Shown here piece after piece: positions 12,501-27,500 of a stretch of 64,000 bases of DNA; within the stretch, counting starts at the first letter, position 1, and each line of letters begins with the position of its first letter. The DNA lies in assembly GCF_049634645.1 (NCBI RefSeq), contig NW_027465908.1:2976001-3040000 (forward strand). The letters run 5' to 3'. Below the pieces are notes generated by a model. The model worked only from the letters and a program-made list of their open reading frames with translations, was not told the DNA's origin and did not search any database. Source of the stretch: Pelodiscus sinensis. Taxonomy: Eukaryota; Chordata; Testudines; Trionychidae. The position numbers and the translations under genes were made by a program.

Positions 12501-15500
12501 TCTCTTCTCCCATATAAAAGTATCAGACTACATCACCCGTATCCACAGAGCCATGGCGTCTCCCCTTCAGTTTCAGAAGACCGACCCATGGAGGGTTCCT
12601 GGTTATTAGAACGCTTGAGGCATTTTATCCAGACACCCTGATGGGTGTTATCTCGCTCTACTCCATTCCCACAGGTGTCTAGCATTGACGCTGACCCTCA
12701 CAGTCTTGCTATTGTTGGGGTGAGGGACATCTGTTTTGCAGCCACTGGGAGCTCCAGCCATGTGAAACAGCCTCCCTGTGTCCCCTGCCTCATTGACTCT
12801 CCTTTCCTCCTTTGCACCACAGTTCTCTCTCCCCCATTATTATTTATTACACTTTGTGAAGCATGCTGGGATATAGGTTGCTATTAAAGTCCTGGCCCGT
12901 AATGCAATGATGTATCATGAGATAATAGCCACTTGAGATTCAGCAGGTGCCTCTCAAGGGGAGAAATATCTTCAGGCCTTTCAAACAGCAATGGAAATGA
13001 GAGGTGTTTTGTGTTTCAGGTGAGCAGCCTGCACTGAGGGATCTGGAAGACTTCAGTGTCCGCACCCTGTATGATAAACTGGAGGACCAAAATCTTCATC
13101 TGGCTTCTCAAATGGCAAAACACAGGACGGATGCCTTGGCCTTTTACAGGGGGATCAGCCAGAGGATACAGGGTCTGATGGTCAGTATGGGAAGGAGCTT
13201 AACCAAAGGGATCTCAGAGTCTTGGAACTTGTAGCATAGATCATTTACTGGGTAGGGATTGGCTCAGCACAGCTGCTGTGGCTGAGGATTCCCAGTAACA
13301 GCAATGGTCGAGACGCATGCAGCTGGGCAAGAGAGTCCCTCCTTCTGTTCTCATTTCACTAAGGTTAGCAATGCCTCTGTTACCTCCATATAAGCTAAAC
13401 TGCAGCAGCGTGTTGGAGCTACCCATAAAAGGCTACCAGGTGCAGCATACAGCTGTCCACTCTGAGCAGGGCAGACCCGCAGGAATATCTCATTCTGCAC
13501 TGGCTACCAGCCCACTTCTCAGTGAAGATTAGGGAGCTAGTGAGGGAGCTAGTGATTACAGAGCACTGAAGTGCACAGAGCCTACCTATCTCAAGCAAAA
13601 GCTTCCCCTAGCAACTGGATTGTTTTTACTCCCCATCCCTAGGGTGACATGCATAACAGCCAGCGAAAAGGCATTTCCTCGCTTTCAGTTTTGGAATTTG
13701 CTCCCGGTGGAAATTCTTCTGAGCCTGATTTTGGCCATCTATTAGTGCAGTATTGGATTAAACTCTTGGACCCAGCTACCTGTCAGCTCTGGATCCCTAC
13801 CACTTAGACACTGAAAATCTAGCTAATAGATTATTAGGTCTGGTCTGTGCTAGTGATAGAAATGTAGCCGTGTTAGTCTGGGGTAGCTGAAGCAAAATGC
13901 AGGACAATGTAGCACTTTAAAGACTAACAAGATGGTTTATTAGATGATGAGCTTTCGTGGGCCAGACCCACTTCCTCAGATCAAATAGTGGAAGAAAATA
14001 GTCACAACCATATATACCAAAGGATACAATTAAAAAAATGAACAAATATGAAAAGGACAAATCACATTGCAGAACAGGAGGGAGATGCAGGGGGGGGGGG
14101 GAAGGAAGGAAGGTAAGTGTCTGTGAATTGATGATATTAGAGGTAGGGAGAGTGGGATGTTTGTGAGTTAATGGTATTAGAGGTGATAATTGGGGAAACT
14201 ATCTTGGTAATGGGTGAGATAGTTCAAATGTTTGTTGAGTCCTTTTTGGAAAGTGTCGAATTTTAACATAAATGACAGTTCAGAGGATTCCCTTTCAAGT
14301 GCAGATGTAAAAGGTCTTTGTAGCAGAATGCAGGTGGTTAAGTCATTGAGAGAGTGTCCTTTCTGGTTAAAGTGGCAAGAAACTGTTTTCTCTTTGTGAT
14401 CTTGTCTGATATCTGTTTTGTGGGCATTAATCCTTTGGCGAAGTGTCTGAGATGTTTGTCCAATGTACATAGCAGACGGACACTTTCGGCACATGATAGC
14501 ATAGATTATATTTCTGGATGCGCAGGAATGTGTGTTCTTGATCTTATAACTCACTTGGTTAGGTCCAATAATGGTATCAGCAGAATGAATATGTGGACAA
14601 AGCTGGCAACGGGGTTTGTTGCAAGGGAAGGTAACAGGGTTGGTATTAGTGTGGTATGTCCTGTGGTGGTTGGTAAGAATCATCTTGAGGTTAGGTGGTT
14701 GTCTATAGGAGACTATGGGTCTGTCTCCCAGAGCCTCTTTGAGTATGGTATCCTGTTCCAATATAGGCTGTAGTTCATTGATAATGTGTTGGACAGGTTT
14801 AAGTTGGGGGTTGTAGGTGATGATAAGTGGTGTTCTATTGTTGGTTTTCTTGGGTCTGTCTCGAAGTAGATGGTTTCTAGGTATTCGTCTGGCTCTTTCA
14901 ATTTGCTTTTTTATTTCTCTGGGTGGGTAGTTGAGATTTATAAATGCTTGGTAGAGATCCTGAAGCTTTTGGTCTCTGTCAGTGGGATTAGAGCAGATGC
15001 GGTTGTATCAAAGGGCTTGGCTATAGACGATGGATCGTGTGGTGTGTTCTGGATGGGAGCTGGAAGCATGTAGGTAACTGTATGAGTCGGTGTTTTCTGT
15101 AGAGAGTGGTGTCTAATTTTCCATTGTTGATTTGTACGGTGGTGTCCAGGAAGTGGATCTCTCGTGTAGAATGGTCCAGGCTGAGGTTGATGGTGGGGTG
15201 TAGGTTGTTGAAATCTCTGTGGAATATCTCCAGTGTTTCTTGGCCATGCGTCCAGATCATAAAGATGTCATCGATGTACCGTAGGTAGAGGAGGGGTGAA
15301 AGGGGACGGGAGTTGAGGAAACGTTGTTCTAGGTCAGCCATAAAGTTGTTAGCATACTGTGGGGCCATGTGTGTACCCATGGCTGTGCCGCTGATCTGGA
15401 GGTATAAGTTGTTCTCAAACTGGAAATAATTGTGGGTGAGAACAAAGTTACATAGGTCTGCTATCAGGTTGGCAGTAGTGTCCTCTGGGATAGTGTTTCT

Positions 15501-18500
15501 AATTGCTTGTAATCCATCTTCATGTGGGATGTTGGTATATAGAGCTTCTACATCCATGGTGGCAAGGATGGTATTATTGGGGAGGTTATCGATGTTTTGT
15601 AGTTTCCTTAGGAAGTCAGTAGTGTCTCGGAGATAGCTGGGGGTATTGGTTATGAAGGGTTTGAGAAGAGTGTCTACATAGCTGGATAGACCAGTAGTGA
15701 GCGTGCCAATTCCAGAGATGATGGGACATCCGGGGTGCCCAGGTTTATGGATCTTGGGAAGTAGATAGAACAATCCTGGTCGGGGGTCAGAAGGTGATTC
15801 TGTGAGGATTTGTTCCCGAGTAGCTGTGGGGAGGCTTTTAAGGAGACAGTGTAGTTTCTTTTGGTATTCCAAGGTGGGATCAGAGGGGAGAGGTTTGTAA
15901 AATGTGGTGTTCGAGAGTTGTCTGGTTGCCTCCTGGTTATAGTCGGCCCTATTCATAATGACCACAGCACCCCCTTTGTCAGCTGGTTTGATTACAATGT
16001 CCAGGTTGTTTTTGAGACTCTGGATGGCATGGTGTTCAGCGCGGCTAAGATTGTGTGTCGCTTGTTGTCGTTTGTGAATAATGTCAGTCTGTGCGTTGTT
16101 GCGGAAGCTGTGTATATAGAAATCCAGATTGTAATTCCGACCGTCAGGGGGAGTCCATATAGAATTATTTTTCCTTTGGTGTTGATAGGGGGGATCTGGT
16201 AGGTCAGATTGATGTTCAGTGGTGGTTTGGAAATATTCTCGGAGACGGAGGCGGCGAAAAAAAGCCTCAAGGTCACCACAAAATTGTATCCAGTTTGTGG
16301 GGGACGTGGGGCAGAAAGAGAGACCCCGGGACAAGACAGTTTCCAAAAAGGACTCAACAAACATTTGAACTATCTCACCCATTACCAAGATAGTTTCCCC
16401 AATTATCACCTCTAATACCATTAACTCACAAACATCCCACTCTCCCTACCTCTAATATCATCAATTCACAGACACTTACCTTCCTTCCTTCCCCCCCCCC
16501 CCCTGCATCCCCCTTCTGTTCTGCAATGTGATTTGTCCTTTTCATATTTGTTCATTTTTTTAATTGTATCCTTTGGTATATATGGTTGTGACTACTTTCT
16601 TCCACTATTTGATCTGAGGAAGTGGGTCTGGCCCACGAAAGCTCATCATCTAATAAACCATCTTGTTAGTCTTTAAAGTGCTAGATTGTCCTGCATTTTG
16701 CTGGTCTGTGCTAGAAAGTTGTACCAGCAAAATGGATCCGTTTCAGCACTTGGTGGTGATTATCCCTTATATCTGTCCCCAGACTATGAACCCTCTGCTA
16801 TTTCTGTCATTTCTTCTCCCTTTGGGGAGGGACATGAGATTCTGTCACTACAGTTTTGTTAGCACAGTAGCAGTGTGGACACTGTGCTACTCTCGAAACG
16901 GTTCTCTAGCTGTAATCCCATAATGCATCATTCCTTTCAGGAGTGACCTCTCAAGTAGCACTTTGGAACTCAGCTGCCCTGAGTCATGGTGATCAGAAGG
17001 GCAGCTCATTTGAAATGCCCAGGGTGGTTTTCACAATTATATCTGTTTCTGCTACCTGCTACGTTTTTGCTGAAAGCATGACCCCTTGCTCTGCATCTCG
17101 TACTATGGCCTGGTCCAGAAGGGAGGTGCTAGATTTCTTTGCACTATAAGGCAGCAGCAGCATGGGGTAGCAGTTGTAATTCTTCAAGGAGCTGCAGTAC
17201 CTTTCCTCCCTGAGGGCTCCATAGAGCATTTAGGCACAGCCATTGTGGCTCCTGTAACCCTTTCTGGAGCTTTCCAGGGTTTCGGAGATGCACATCCACT
17301 GTGGCACCTGTCAGTTGTGGTATAGCGTACTCTTGGCCTCGTATTCGAAGCCACACAAAGCTCCCCTGATACTATAGTGTCCTTACACATACAGATGATC
17401 TGGGGTCAAATTCTGCCCTGGAATGCCAGCATAGGACTTGCTGCGTGTGAAGGTAGCAGGTAGCCCATGGTGTCTCTATGCTTCGTTGGAGAGACTGAGC
17501 GGTAGAGCATGACATTGCTGTTCTCTGTAACTAGGACTTGGTGCAAACTCTGGACTCTGAAGGGCTGAAAGACCTCACCAGGCAAAGCATCTCTGTGGAT
17601 AGAGCCCAGGGCAGCACCCAGGTCGCCATGGACACTGGGCAAAATGACACATTGACCAGCCAAGATTTTCAAGCAATGTGCTACACAGGTGAGAGATCCA
17701 CAATGGGGGAAAGACAGCTGCAGGGACTGGTTAGGAAAACCATCGTTCGTGCTAATGGAGAGCAGAGATGACTCCAGTATCCCAGCTCTCCATGTCACTG
17801 GTGGTCACAATTTCCATAAGAATGGATGGCAGCTTCCGAGGTGAGTTCCCTTGCAGAAGTGGCCTATCAAACGGTGAAATCAATAGAGTCCTATAGACGT
17901 GTAGAATTGTCTATAGAAATTACTGTAAACCTTAAGAAATTCAATAGGGAACGTTCGACATTTTACATTGGCTTTATTCAACCCAGCCTGTAGGATTCCA
18001 TAGCAGAGTTATAATTCTTTATTAAATTCTGTGGAATGGCACAAGATATGTTATAATTCTCCAACCAGCTCCACAGAGTTCTAATTTTAAGAGACATCAG
18101 CCCTATTAAACTCTAATCTGTGGGATTCTTCCACAAGGGCTGGAGGGGAGATGTGCTGGCTGTGCAGTGTTAGACAGGTAGTAAGAACATAAGAACAACC
18201 ATCCTGGGTCAGACCAATGGTCCATTTAGCCCAGTATCCTGGTTTCTGAGGGTACATCTACACTAGCTCGTTAGTTGGAGCTAGGTAGGGTAATTAGGGC
18301 AAGCGGAGTTGCAAATGAAGCTCAGGATTTAAATATTCCGGGGGTTCATTTGCATGTTCCCAGGCACCGCCATTTTTAAATCCCCCTTAGTCCGAACTCC
18401 GTGCCCGCGGCTACACGCAGCACAGAGTAGGTCGTTCGAATTAGGATCTCTAACGTGCTTTGCAAGTGCATGGCATTTTAGAATAGGAAGCTAGGAATGC

Positions 18501-21500
18501 TGTGCTACCCTACAGGGAGACTATACAGAAGCGCAGTGGGGTTTAGAGAGCTGGGAACGGATTCAGACACGGAGGTTGGGATTAACAACCATAGCAGAGC
18601 CTCTACTGTACGTCTCTTTTGCAAAGGAGCTCTGGGAGACACGGTTCCAGGTTTCAGCCCGGGATATTTAAATCCCGGGCTTCATTTGCAACTCCGCTTG
18701 CCCTAATTACCCTACCTAGCTCCAACTAACGAGCTAGTGTAGACGTACCCTGACAGTGGCCAGTGCCAGGTGGCTCAGAAGGATGAACAGAAATGAGCAA
18801 TTTGCAAGTGACCTATCCCCTATTGTCCAGTCCCAGCTTTTGGCAGTCAGATGCTTTTGGTCATCCGGACCATGGAGTTGTGCCCCAAACTATCTTGGCT
18901 AAAAGCCACTGATGGGCTGATCCTCAATGAACCTATTGCCATCAGCAGTAGGTCTGCAGTCATGAAGCTGAAACCTGGAACCGTGTCTCCCAGAGCTCCT
19001 TTGCAAAAGAGACATACAGTAGAGGCTCTGCTATGGTTGTTAATCCCAACCTCCGTGCCTGAATCCATTCCCAGCTCTCTAAACCCCACTGCACTTCTGT
19101 ATAGTCTCCCTATAGGGTGGCACAGCATTCCTAGCTTCCTAGTCTAAAATGCCATGCACTTGCAAAGCACAGCTACGTGGCTGTATGTCAGTGCTAGAAT
19201 GATGAGACTTGTGCATGGGTTCATAAGCACTTGAGAATGAGCAGGGCTTTATAAAAGTGTGGAACAATCCTTGATTATTGCTGTTGCTGAATCACTCACT
19301 AGGTGCTGAGTGGCGGGAGGCAACAGAGTTAATGAAAGCTCTGAAAATCCTGATTGGCAAAGTCCATTGTGGGAAGATGATGGTGAAGCAAGAGCCACTA
19401 CAGCTTGTTCAGGGACAGGATCCAGCTTGTTCAGGGACAGCAGAATCCAGCCGAACCCATCAAAGGAAAACAGGAGCAGAGCAAGGGCAGGTGAAGAAGG
19501 AGCTGACCCCAAACAGACATCTGCCTTATTCCCAATGACTTGTGTCTCTGTCCATGTCTGTGACACTTGGCCCTTTTATGTCCTACAGGATCCCGGCATG
19601 CTCCAGCAGCATGAACACTCCAATAAGAAAGGCACTTTTGTCACCTGTGAAGAACAAGGTAAGAGTGATGGTCCAGCTGTGGACACAGTAACAAGTCTGG
19701 GGGTGCTGTAAGAGACTGATGCTTGGTTAAAATAATCCCCAGAATATATGAGTAGTGACACTTAAAATGTTCTTTGGTGTTTCATGGTTAGTATGTATGG
19801 AGAGGTCTTTTTGTGATGGTGGGACGGTGAAGGAGCATTACTCAGCTGCCCCATGCCCTTTAAATCACCTCTAGCGCCGTGGGTTGTGCAGACTGGGCAG
19901 TACTGAAGGACAGGCTGGGGGAGGCTAATCTCAGCCCCACCCCTTGCAGGTCACCCTGCCTTGCCCATGGGCCTGGCAATCCTGTCGGCAGCCCTCAGAG
20001 ACCCACAGCAGTCCTAGCCACTTTGCAGCCGTGCATGCTGCAAGCATCTGCTGTGAAAGATGTTGGACGCCATGCACTGATCAGCCACCGGGTGGACGCT
20101 CTCAGGAAAACTGATCACCAGCTCGATATGAAGGAGCATGAACTCATGGCTCTTTAGCAGGTGGGGTTCAGGAGCAGGATTCTCTCGAGACTGTAGGCAG
20201 TACACATCCGTGGAACGAGGAGTAACGGTAGTTCGGACTAGGAAGCCTAATCCGAACTACCTAGTCCGTGCCGCGTGTAGCCGCGTGTAACCGCGTGGCA
20301 CGGAGTCCGCACTAGTGGACATTTAAAAATGGCGGCACCCAGCAATATGCAAATGAAGCCCGGGAAATTCAAATCCCGGGTTTCATTTGCAACTCCGGTT
20401 GCCTACATTAACCACCCTCGTTCGAACTAGGGGGCTAGTGTAGACAGACCCTAACTGTCCACCTGCCCCACCGTCATCATGAATCCTCTTCCTTTCTCCC
20501 GCCTGGGAGGTGCATTGCTAGATGACACGCCATGTCTGTGTTCCATAGAGCTATGTCCACAGCCTGGGAGGGCCACGCTGGCCTGTCTGACTGAGCTTGA
20601 GGTGGAGAGTCTGCTGGCGACTTCCCCCCTCGCCAAGACTCTGCGTGAGATCAGGCAGGCTTTGGAGAAGCAGCAACAACATCCTATTGCTTCTGCTTCA
20701 GGTAAAGTAGCAAAATTCCTCTTGCATGTCCTCCAGCCCGTCCCTCTTGAAGTGCAGAGTGCAAACGTACGGGACTGGTGCCAGGGAAAGGAATGAGTAA
20801 TTCTCAAGTTCACTCTACATTTGTGCTCAGATGAGGGACTTTTTCATAGATGAAATATCTCAGCAGGTCATTAAATAGCTTAGCATAGGTTGGAGCTGGT
20901 GGAGAATGAAGTCCTCTTAGTGATCCATATTTAGAGCAAGGGTCAGGGGTGGCAAAAGGGCCGGATCTGGCTGGCCTGAGGAGACCAATTAGGACCTGGG
21001 GGCGGGAGAGCACCTGAAGCCTCCTCCCGCTCTGCCAGGAGCACGTGGCGCTTTGAAGCACTGCGTGCTGCTCACAGGGCAGGGGGGAGAGCGAGGAGAC
21101 TTTGCGTGCTTCCCTGTCCCCAGGCCAATCAGGGCTTGGGGGTGGGGAAGCTGCGTGAAGTTTCCTTCACCCTGCCACAGCCCTGGGAGGAGCCCGCATC
21201 ACTTCAAAGTGCCACGTGCTTCTTGCAGGGTGGGAGGAGGCTTCCTGCACTCCCCCGCCCCAGACCCTGATTAGCCTGGGGGTGGGGAAGCGTGCCAAGC
21301 CTCTTAAAGGGCATGGGTGCCTAGTGGGAGGGGGGGCAAAGGGGCTCGCCAACCCCCAGACCAATCATGCCTACCCCTTCCTGTTTCGGCCCCACCCCTT
21401 CTGGGGTGGCCCGGGGCTACTTCAAAAAGTTTTGAAATGACCCCTGGGCAAAAATTATTGCCCACTCCTCCTGGCATAGGTATTAGAAGGGCAAGCTTCC

Positions 21501-24500
21501 CTGGCAATGCGTCTCACTCCCGCCTAAGAAAGATTGGAGGAAAAATTAATCTCTGGGTCCCATTTGCCACTTGGCTTCCCTGCTGATAATGACAGTGAGA
21601 GGGACAGGGCTTAGGGGAGACTGAGGATACCTCTCCTGGGGCATTGGACATGTCAGAGGCAAACTGCCAACCCTGGAGCTGCATGGAGCCTTCCATCGTG
21701 GTGAGGTGGGTGGGGGCGGGAGGTATCCCCATGTGGCCGATTTGTACAAGGAGACCACAAAAGCACGGTCTGGCAGAGGACACTGGACTCACTGGCCCCT
21801 GCCTGCTTTCAGGAACCCAGCCGTTTATACTGACATAGCCTGCTGTGTACGGTGCCTTTGCAGCTACACTCTGTGCTTCTCCAGAACTATCTCTGGAAGC
21901 CTGTGACAAAGGGAAGGAAATAACTGGTGGAATTGTAGCTTGTGGTGGAGAAGTTCACAGAGGAAGGAGGAGAGCAGTGCATTGTGGGGCATGGTGCTAG
22001 TTCCCAGATGGTGGACTTCCCTAGGGAGCAGTAAGTGGTGTTGATTTGCAGAGGGAAGAAGACCGCTCCAGGGAGCAGCGAATGACGCTAGATTGCTTAC
22101 CTGTGTCTTTTCCTTTCCAGAGGCACATCGGAGTGACAGTTCTCCAGGGTCCACCGGGAATACATTGGTCACAATGGATTTAGCCAGCCTGTCCCCTCGC
22201 CAGTTTGTGGTTTACCGCTTCGGCTGCACTGTGGTTCGCCTGCTAAGCAGGGCCTGCTCCCACCCAGGCGTAGTACTCATGTTGGCTCAGACAGTCCCAG
22301 ACCAAAGCTCAGAAAGGGTCCAAGAAGTTCTCCAATGCCCTAGAGATTCTTACTATGATGCCACCAACAGGTTCCTGTATATATGTTCAGCCTGCCTGGA
22401 GAATGCCGGTGAATTTATAGCCATCCTTCTGAATGCCATGGCATGGATCAAAGCAGGTATGAGTTTCAGCAATCGATGGGATCAGGATGTCTGCTATTTA
22501 TACTCTATCTGCGACGCAATGGGAAAGAACAGATTCTTTTACAGGGATGGCTTCATAGTCCCAATCATTTCTTCATTTCTTAGTAAGAGTTTGCTGTCTG
22601 GGCACAGTTTGGTTTTCTTTGCTCCTGGACACAGCTCTATCTCCAGCCTTGCCGTACTGCTCTACATGACCTCACGTGTTATCTCCTTTTCCCAGGTGCT
22701 TTGGGTCCTTTCTGGCCCTCGTGCTGAGACCCAAAACTAGGAACAGAGGAGTAGCTTCGAAGGCACAGGGCACTCCCCAGCAGTGGGATTGCAGCCCAAG
22801 TAAAAGGGAAGCTTTCATTTAACGTTTGGATTTTTTGAGAGTCGGGTCAACCTCAGTGATCCAGGAGCTCTGCACCAGACCAGGAAGGCGAGAGCCTCTT
22901 TCGTCCCCAGGCAAGGTCCTGGGAGCTCCCTTGCAGCTGTAAAGGGCTCAGTGGGTGCAACAGGGTGGCCCATGGCAGCTGCCAACACTGTGCAGTCTGC
23001 TACTCTGTGGCTCACTGCTGTCAGGACCTGCTGTGTGCCACAAGCCCTTACCCCTATGGCTGCAGCTTTAAGGACTACAGGGGAAGCGAGGCAATAGAAT
23101 TCTGATGAGTGTGGCCAGAGTGGCCAGCTAGGTACCCGTGGGATTTACTGGAGGCCTCTTATTTTGAAATAACCCTAGCTGCCCCAGCTACTCAAGCCCT
23201 ATTCTGAAATAGCTAGTTTGGAATGGGCGTTATTCCTCGTAAAATGAGGGTTCCAGAATCTGGAATAAGACACCCGTTATTTTGATAATATATTTGGAAA
23301 TAACGGGCTTGCTGTGTAGATGCTCACTTCATTATTTCAGAATAATATCCATTATTCCGAAATAACGCTGCTGTGCAGACGTGCCCATAGAGTGTAGGAC
23401 ATCTTTGAGTCCTATTGGAACACGCTATGGGTATGTTTAGACTACATCCCTCTGTCGCCAGAGGGATGTAAAGTAGACATACAGAAATTGCTAATTAAGC
23501 GGGGATTTAAATATCCCGCGCTTCATTAGAATAAAAATGGCCCCGCTTTTTGCTGACGTAGCACTTTGCTGGCAACAAGCGGCAGTCTAGATGGGGATCG
23601 GTCAACAAGGAAAGCCTTTTCCGACCAGTCCTGTAAACCTCATTGCACGAGGCATAAGGGATCGGTTGGAAAAGGCTTTCCTTGTCGACCGATCCCCATC
23701 TAGACTGCCGCTTGTAGCCGGAAAAGTGCCACGTCGGCAAAAAGCTGGAGCCGTTTTTATTCTAATGAAGCGCGGGATATTTAAAAATCCCCACTTCATT
23801 AGCAATTTTGGTATGTCTAATTTACTTCCCTCTGGAACGAGGTGTACAGATAGTTCGGAATAGGAAGCCTAATCCGAACTATCTAGTTCGTGCCGCGTGT
23901 AGCCGCGGGCATGGAGTCCGCACTAGCGGACATTTAAAAATGGCGGCACCCGGCAACATGCAAATGAAGCCCGGGAAATTCAAATCCCAAGCTTCATTTG
24001 CAAGTTCGTATGACTACAATAACCACCCTAGTTCGAACTAGGGTGGTAGTGTAGACATACCCTCGTGTAACCACTCAGAAGTCGACAAAACAGAAATAGG
24101 CAGAGGGTCTTCACATTTGTGTCCTCTGACAATAGATCAATGAAGTTGTTGGGGGGGAGAATCTCTTGTAGGGGTGGAAGATTTTTGTCATCAAAACTGG
24201 GCATTTTCCCCAAGATCAGTCTCATTGCAGCATGTACGTTCTTATTGTTTTGTCACCAAAAGGCAGTTTTTGGTGACAAAACTTGGTAAATCCCATTGTC
24301 ATCCTCCATTCTTTCTAAAACCGCTTCTGCTGAACAGATGCTTTGGTTATTTCTGCCCTTGCTGCTCTTTTGTCTGCTATGGGCTCAGTGGACAGACTAG
24401 CTAAAGAGGCTGCACCGTGGGATTAAAAGGCCGATGGTAGCTACAGATGAGCAGTGCAACTGGGGTGTGACTCCATCAACTTTTGTCTTTTTTCCAGGTT

Positions 24501-27500
24501 CTACAGCAGCTGCCACTGCTCGTTCTTGCTTTCAGATGGAACTCAACAGAGGCATCACAGCTCTAGCTAATGCCTTTTTCCAGTGTTCCTGGGGAGCAGT
24601 AGAGAAGGTAGTTGAGACAATGTGACTTCTGTTAGTGGCCGTGACAATTATACTTGCAGAGCAAGGGGACAGTGGATTACAGCAGTGTGGAATTGTTCAA
24701 ATCCACCCAAAACTTGCCTGGTTGAGCGGGGTGTGGTGCAAACTCAAACTTAATGTAAGGTTTGTTGTTGCATTAAGAAATCTTCTGAGCATACCTGGGG
24801 CTGATTCATGGTTTTGACTTGAATTCTTTAGAGTCTAGTGGATTATATGGTATCAGCACCAAGCTGTGAGTTGCTGGTGAATGTCACTTTTACCTAGAAG
24901 TGTAAGTTGGGAAGCATAATCCTCAAACTTCAGGGGAAGTCTATACTTCATACTCTGCTCACATTCCACATCCAAAATGCTCTTTAATCTCAGGGATGAA
25001 TAGTGATCCACAGCGAGTAGAAATTTTCCCTTAGTCTACAAAGTTTAAACAATGCCTTCTTTAGACATGTGTCCATCTACTATCCCTAGTATTTGGTTTG
25101 TACGTGAATTAGAACCAGACATACAATAAAACCTCAGTTCTAAACTCTCATAAACCATGGGGATGGTTCAAATTTGAAATCTGGATCTGAACTTCATGGT
25201 GTATATCCTTCTCTAGTTTAAAGAATCTCTGAATGGCAATAATTCTGCAATGGGAGGCAGCCAATCCCTTGTGAGCTTCATTAGTTAATTTTCCTGTAAG
25301 ACTTTTGAAGTATCCAGTGTAATCACAGAAGAAATGTTGCTGTTTTGATTGACCCTCTGGTGTTTACGCTGAGAGAGAGAGTCTGCATGCCTGATTTTTT
25401 TCAGATATGCTGAATACCCACAATTCCTACGGAAATCAGTGGAAGATTGCAGGGACTCAGCGTCTCTGGAAATAAGGCTCTGGAACTGTGATTCCCATAG
25501 GTTCTTTCCTTTCTCTTTGTGCCCATTCTAGGATCCTGCAGAAGACAAATCACCCACTTGCTCTGACTGCCAGACAATATTCAAAGAACTTCTGAGCATC
25601 CGAATGTCACCAGATCCCCAATTCCTTGAGAAATCCCAAAATGACAGGTACTGGAGATCAACACAATGCTGAAAACAATTATGGGAGGAAGAATTTAATC
25701 AGAAAAATGTGAATGATAACTGGGAAGTAACACTTTTACTGCATGCCCCAAAAGACACAATGTCATAGTCAAGGAAGAAGGGCTGTATTGGTTAAAAAAA
25801 CCCACCTGGTTTAGAGGGGACAGTCAGACAAGACTGATAGTCGTGAAGTTAAGATTTGTAGAAAAATTAAGCTCTAGTTCCTCCATTTTCTTACCTAGGC
25901 TCCTTGCATTGGTGTACAAACATCTTAATTTTTGCTGTTTCACCTCACTCACATTCTTTACCCCATTTGGCATGGACATTGTACCTCCAATATGACCTAT
26001 TAGATTAGTATCCACTCTTCCCTTCCTCCTTATGTCCATTCTCCTACCCCCAGCTATATCCTTTCTTACTTTGTTTTCCTCCCTCTCAATGCTAAAATCT
26101 GGCGTAGAGATTACTTGGAGATCTCCCAACTGTCTCCTCCAAATTCCTAGTTTAAAGCTCTCTTAGGGTATGTCTACACTACAAAGTTAGTTCGAACTAA
26201 CGGACGTTAGTTCGAACTAACTTTAATAGGTGCTACACTAGCGCTCCGCTAGTTCGAATTTGAATCGAACTAGCGGAGCGCTTAGTTCGAACTAGGTAAA
26301 CCTCATTTTACGAGGACTAACGCCTAGTTCGAACTAGCTAGTTCGAACTAAGGGCTGTGTAGCCCTTTAGTTCGAACTAGTGGGAGGCTAGCCCTCCCCA
26401 GGTTTCCCTGGTGGCCACTCTGGCCAACACCAGGGAAACTCTATGCCCCCCTCCCGGCCCCGGACCCCTTAAAGGGGCACGGGCTGGCTACGGTGCCCGT
26501 GCCAGGTGCAAGCCTGCCAGCACCCAGCTAGCAGACCCTGCACCTGGCACGGCACAGAGCCACCCACCCGATGCCCCCCAGCCCACCCCCTCTTGCCGGG
26601 ACCAGGCTGGCGGCTCCCGGGAGCTTGCCCTGGACCGCAAGAGGCGGGCACCTTCCTGGGCTAGTGCGGACATCGTGGACCTCGTCCACGATCTCCGCAC
26701 TAGGCACAGGAAAGTGGCTGTCTAGGGCAGGAGAGCTGCCAGCCTGGCCACCCAGGAGCAGGTGTGCATGAAAATCAAGGGGGTCTACTGAGACCCCCGA
26801 CACTGAGCCCTGAGCTTACAATGGCCATCCTGGGTCAGACCAAAGGTCCATCTAGCCCCGTAGCCTCTCTGCCGACAGCGGCCAACCCTAGGGACCCTGG
26901 AGGGGATGGACCGAAGACAGTGACCAAGCCATTTGTCTCGTGCCATCCCTCTCCAGCCTTCCACAAACTTTGGGCAGGGACACCACTCCTACCCTCTGGC
27001 TAATACCACTCCATGGACCCAACCTCCATGACTTGATCTCACTTCCCTTTAAATTCTGTTCTAGTTGTAGCCTTCACAGCCTCCTGCAGCAAGGAGTTCC
27101 ACAGGTTAACTATTTGCTTTGTCAAGAAGAACAACTTTCTCTTACTAGTTTCAAGCCTGCTACCCATTCCTTTCCTTTGGTGTCCTCTAGTCCTTCTTTA
27201 TGGGAACTCAGGAAGAACTTTTCTGATTGCACCCTCTCCACCCAACTCCTGCTTTTAGAGACCTCTATCCTGTCCCCCCTCTGTCTCCTCTTTTCTAAGC
27301 TGAGAAGTCCCAGTCTCTTTAGCCTCTCTTCATATGGGACCTGTTCCCAACCCTTGATCATTTTAGTTGCCCTCCCCTCTCCCACCCTCTCTCTTCCCCT
27401 CTCCCACCTCCTTTTCCCAGTCTCCCCCAGTTTTGTTCAATAAAGACAGAGTCAATGTTGGAAGAAACGTTATCTTTATTTTGTACATCAAGAAGAAGGG

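Larger units (their letters stand above)
13840..16714 (-). mobile_element. Penelope-like element with inverted terminal arms and 14-bp target duplication
   Basis: CTGGTCTGTGCTAG occurs at 13840-13853 and at 16701-16714. Between them lies a minus-strand element: arms at 13893-14252 and 16340-16700 are near-perfect inverse copies (about 360 bases), with 39 extra bases at the left outer end. The body encodes a reverse transcriptase followed by a GIY-YIG endonuclease, the Penelope order. Arms include poly-C/G runs and the terminal AATAAACCATCTTGTTAGTC motif. The long duplication and matching arms indicate a fairly recent insertion. Confidence 0.9.
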
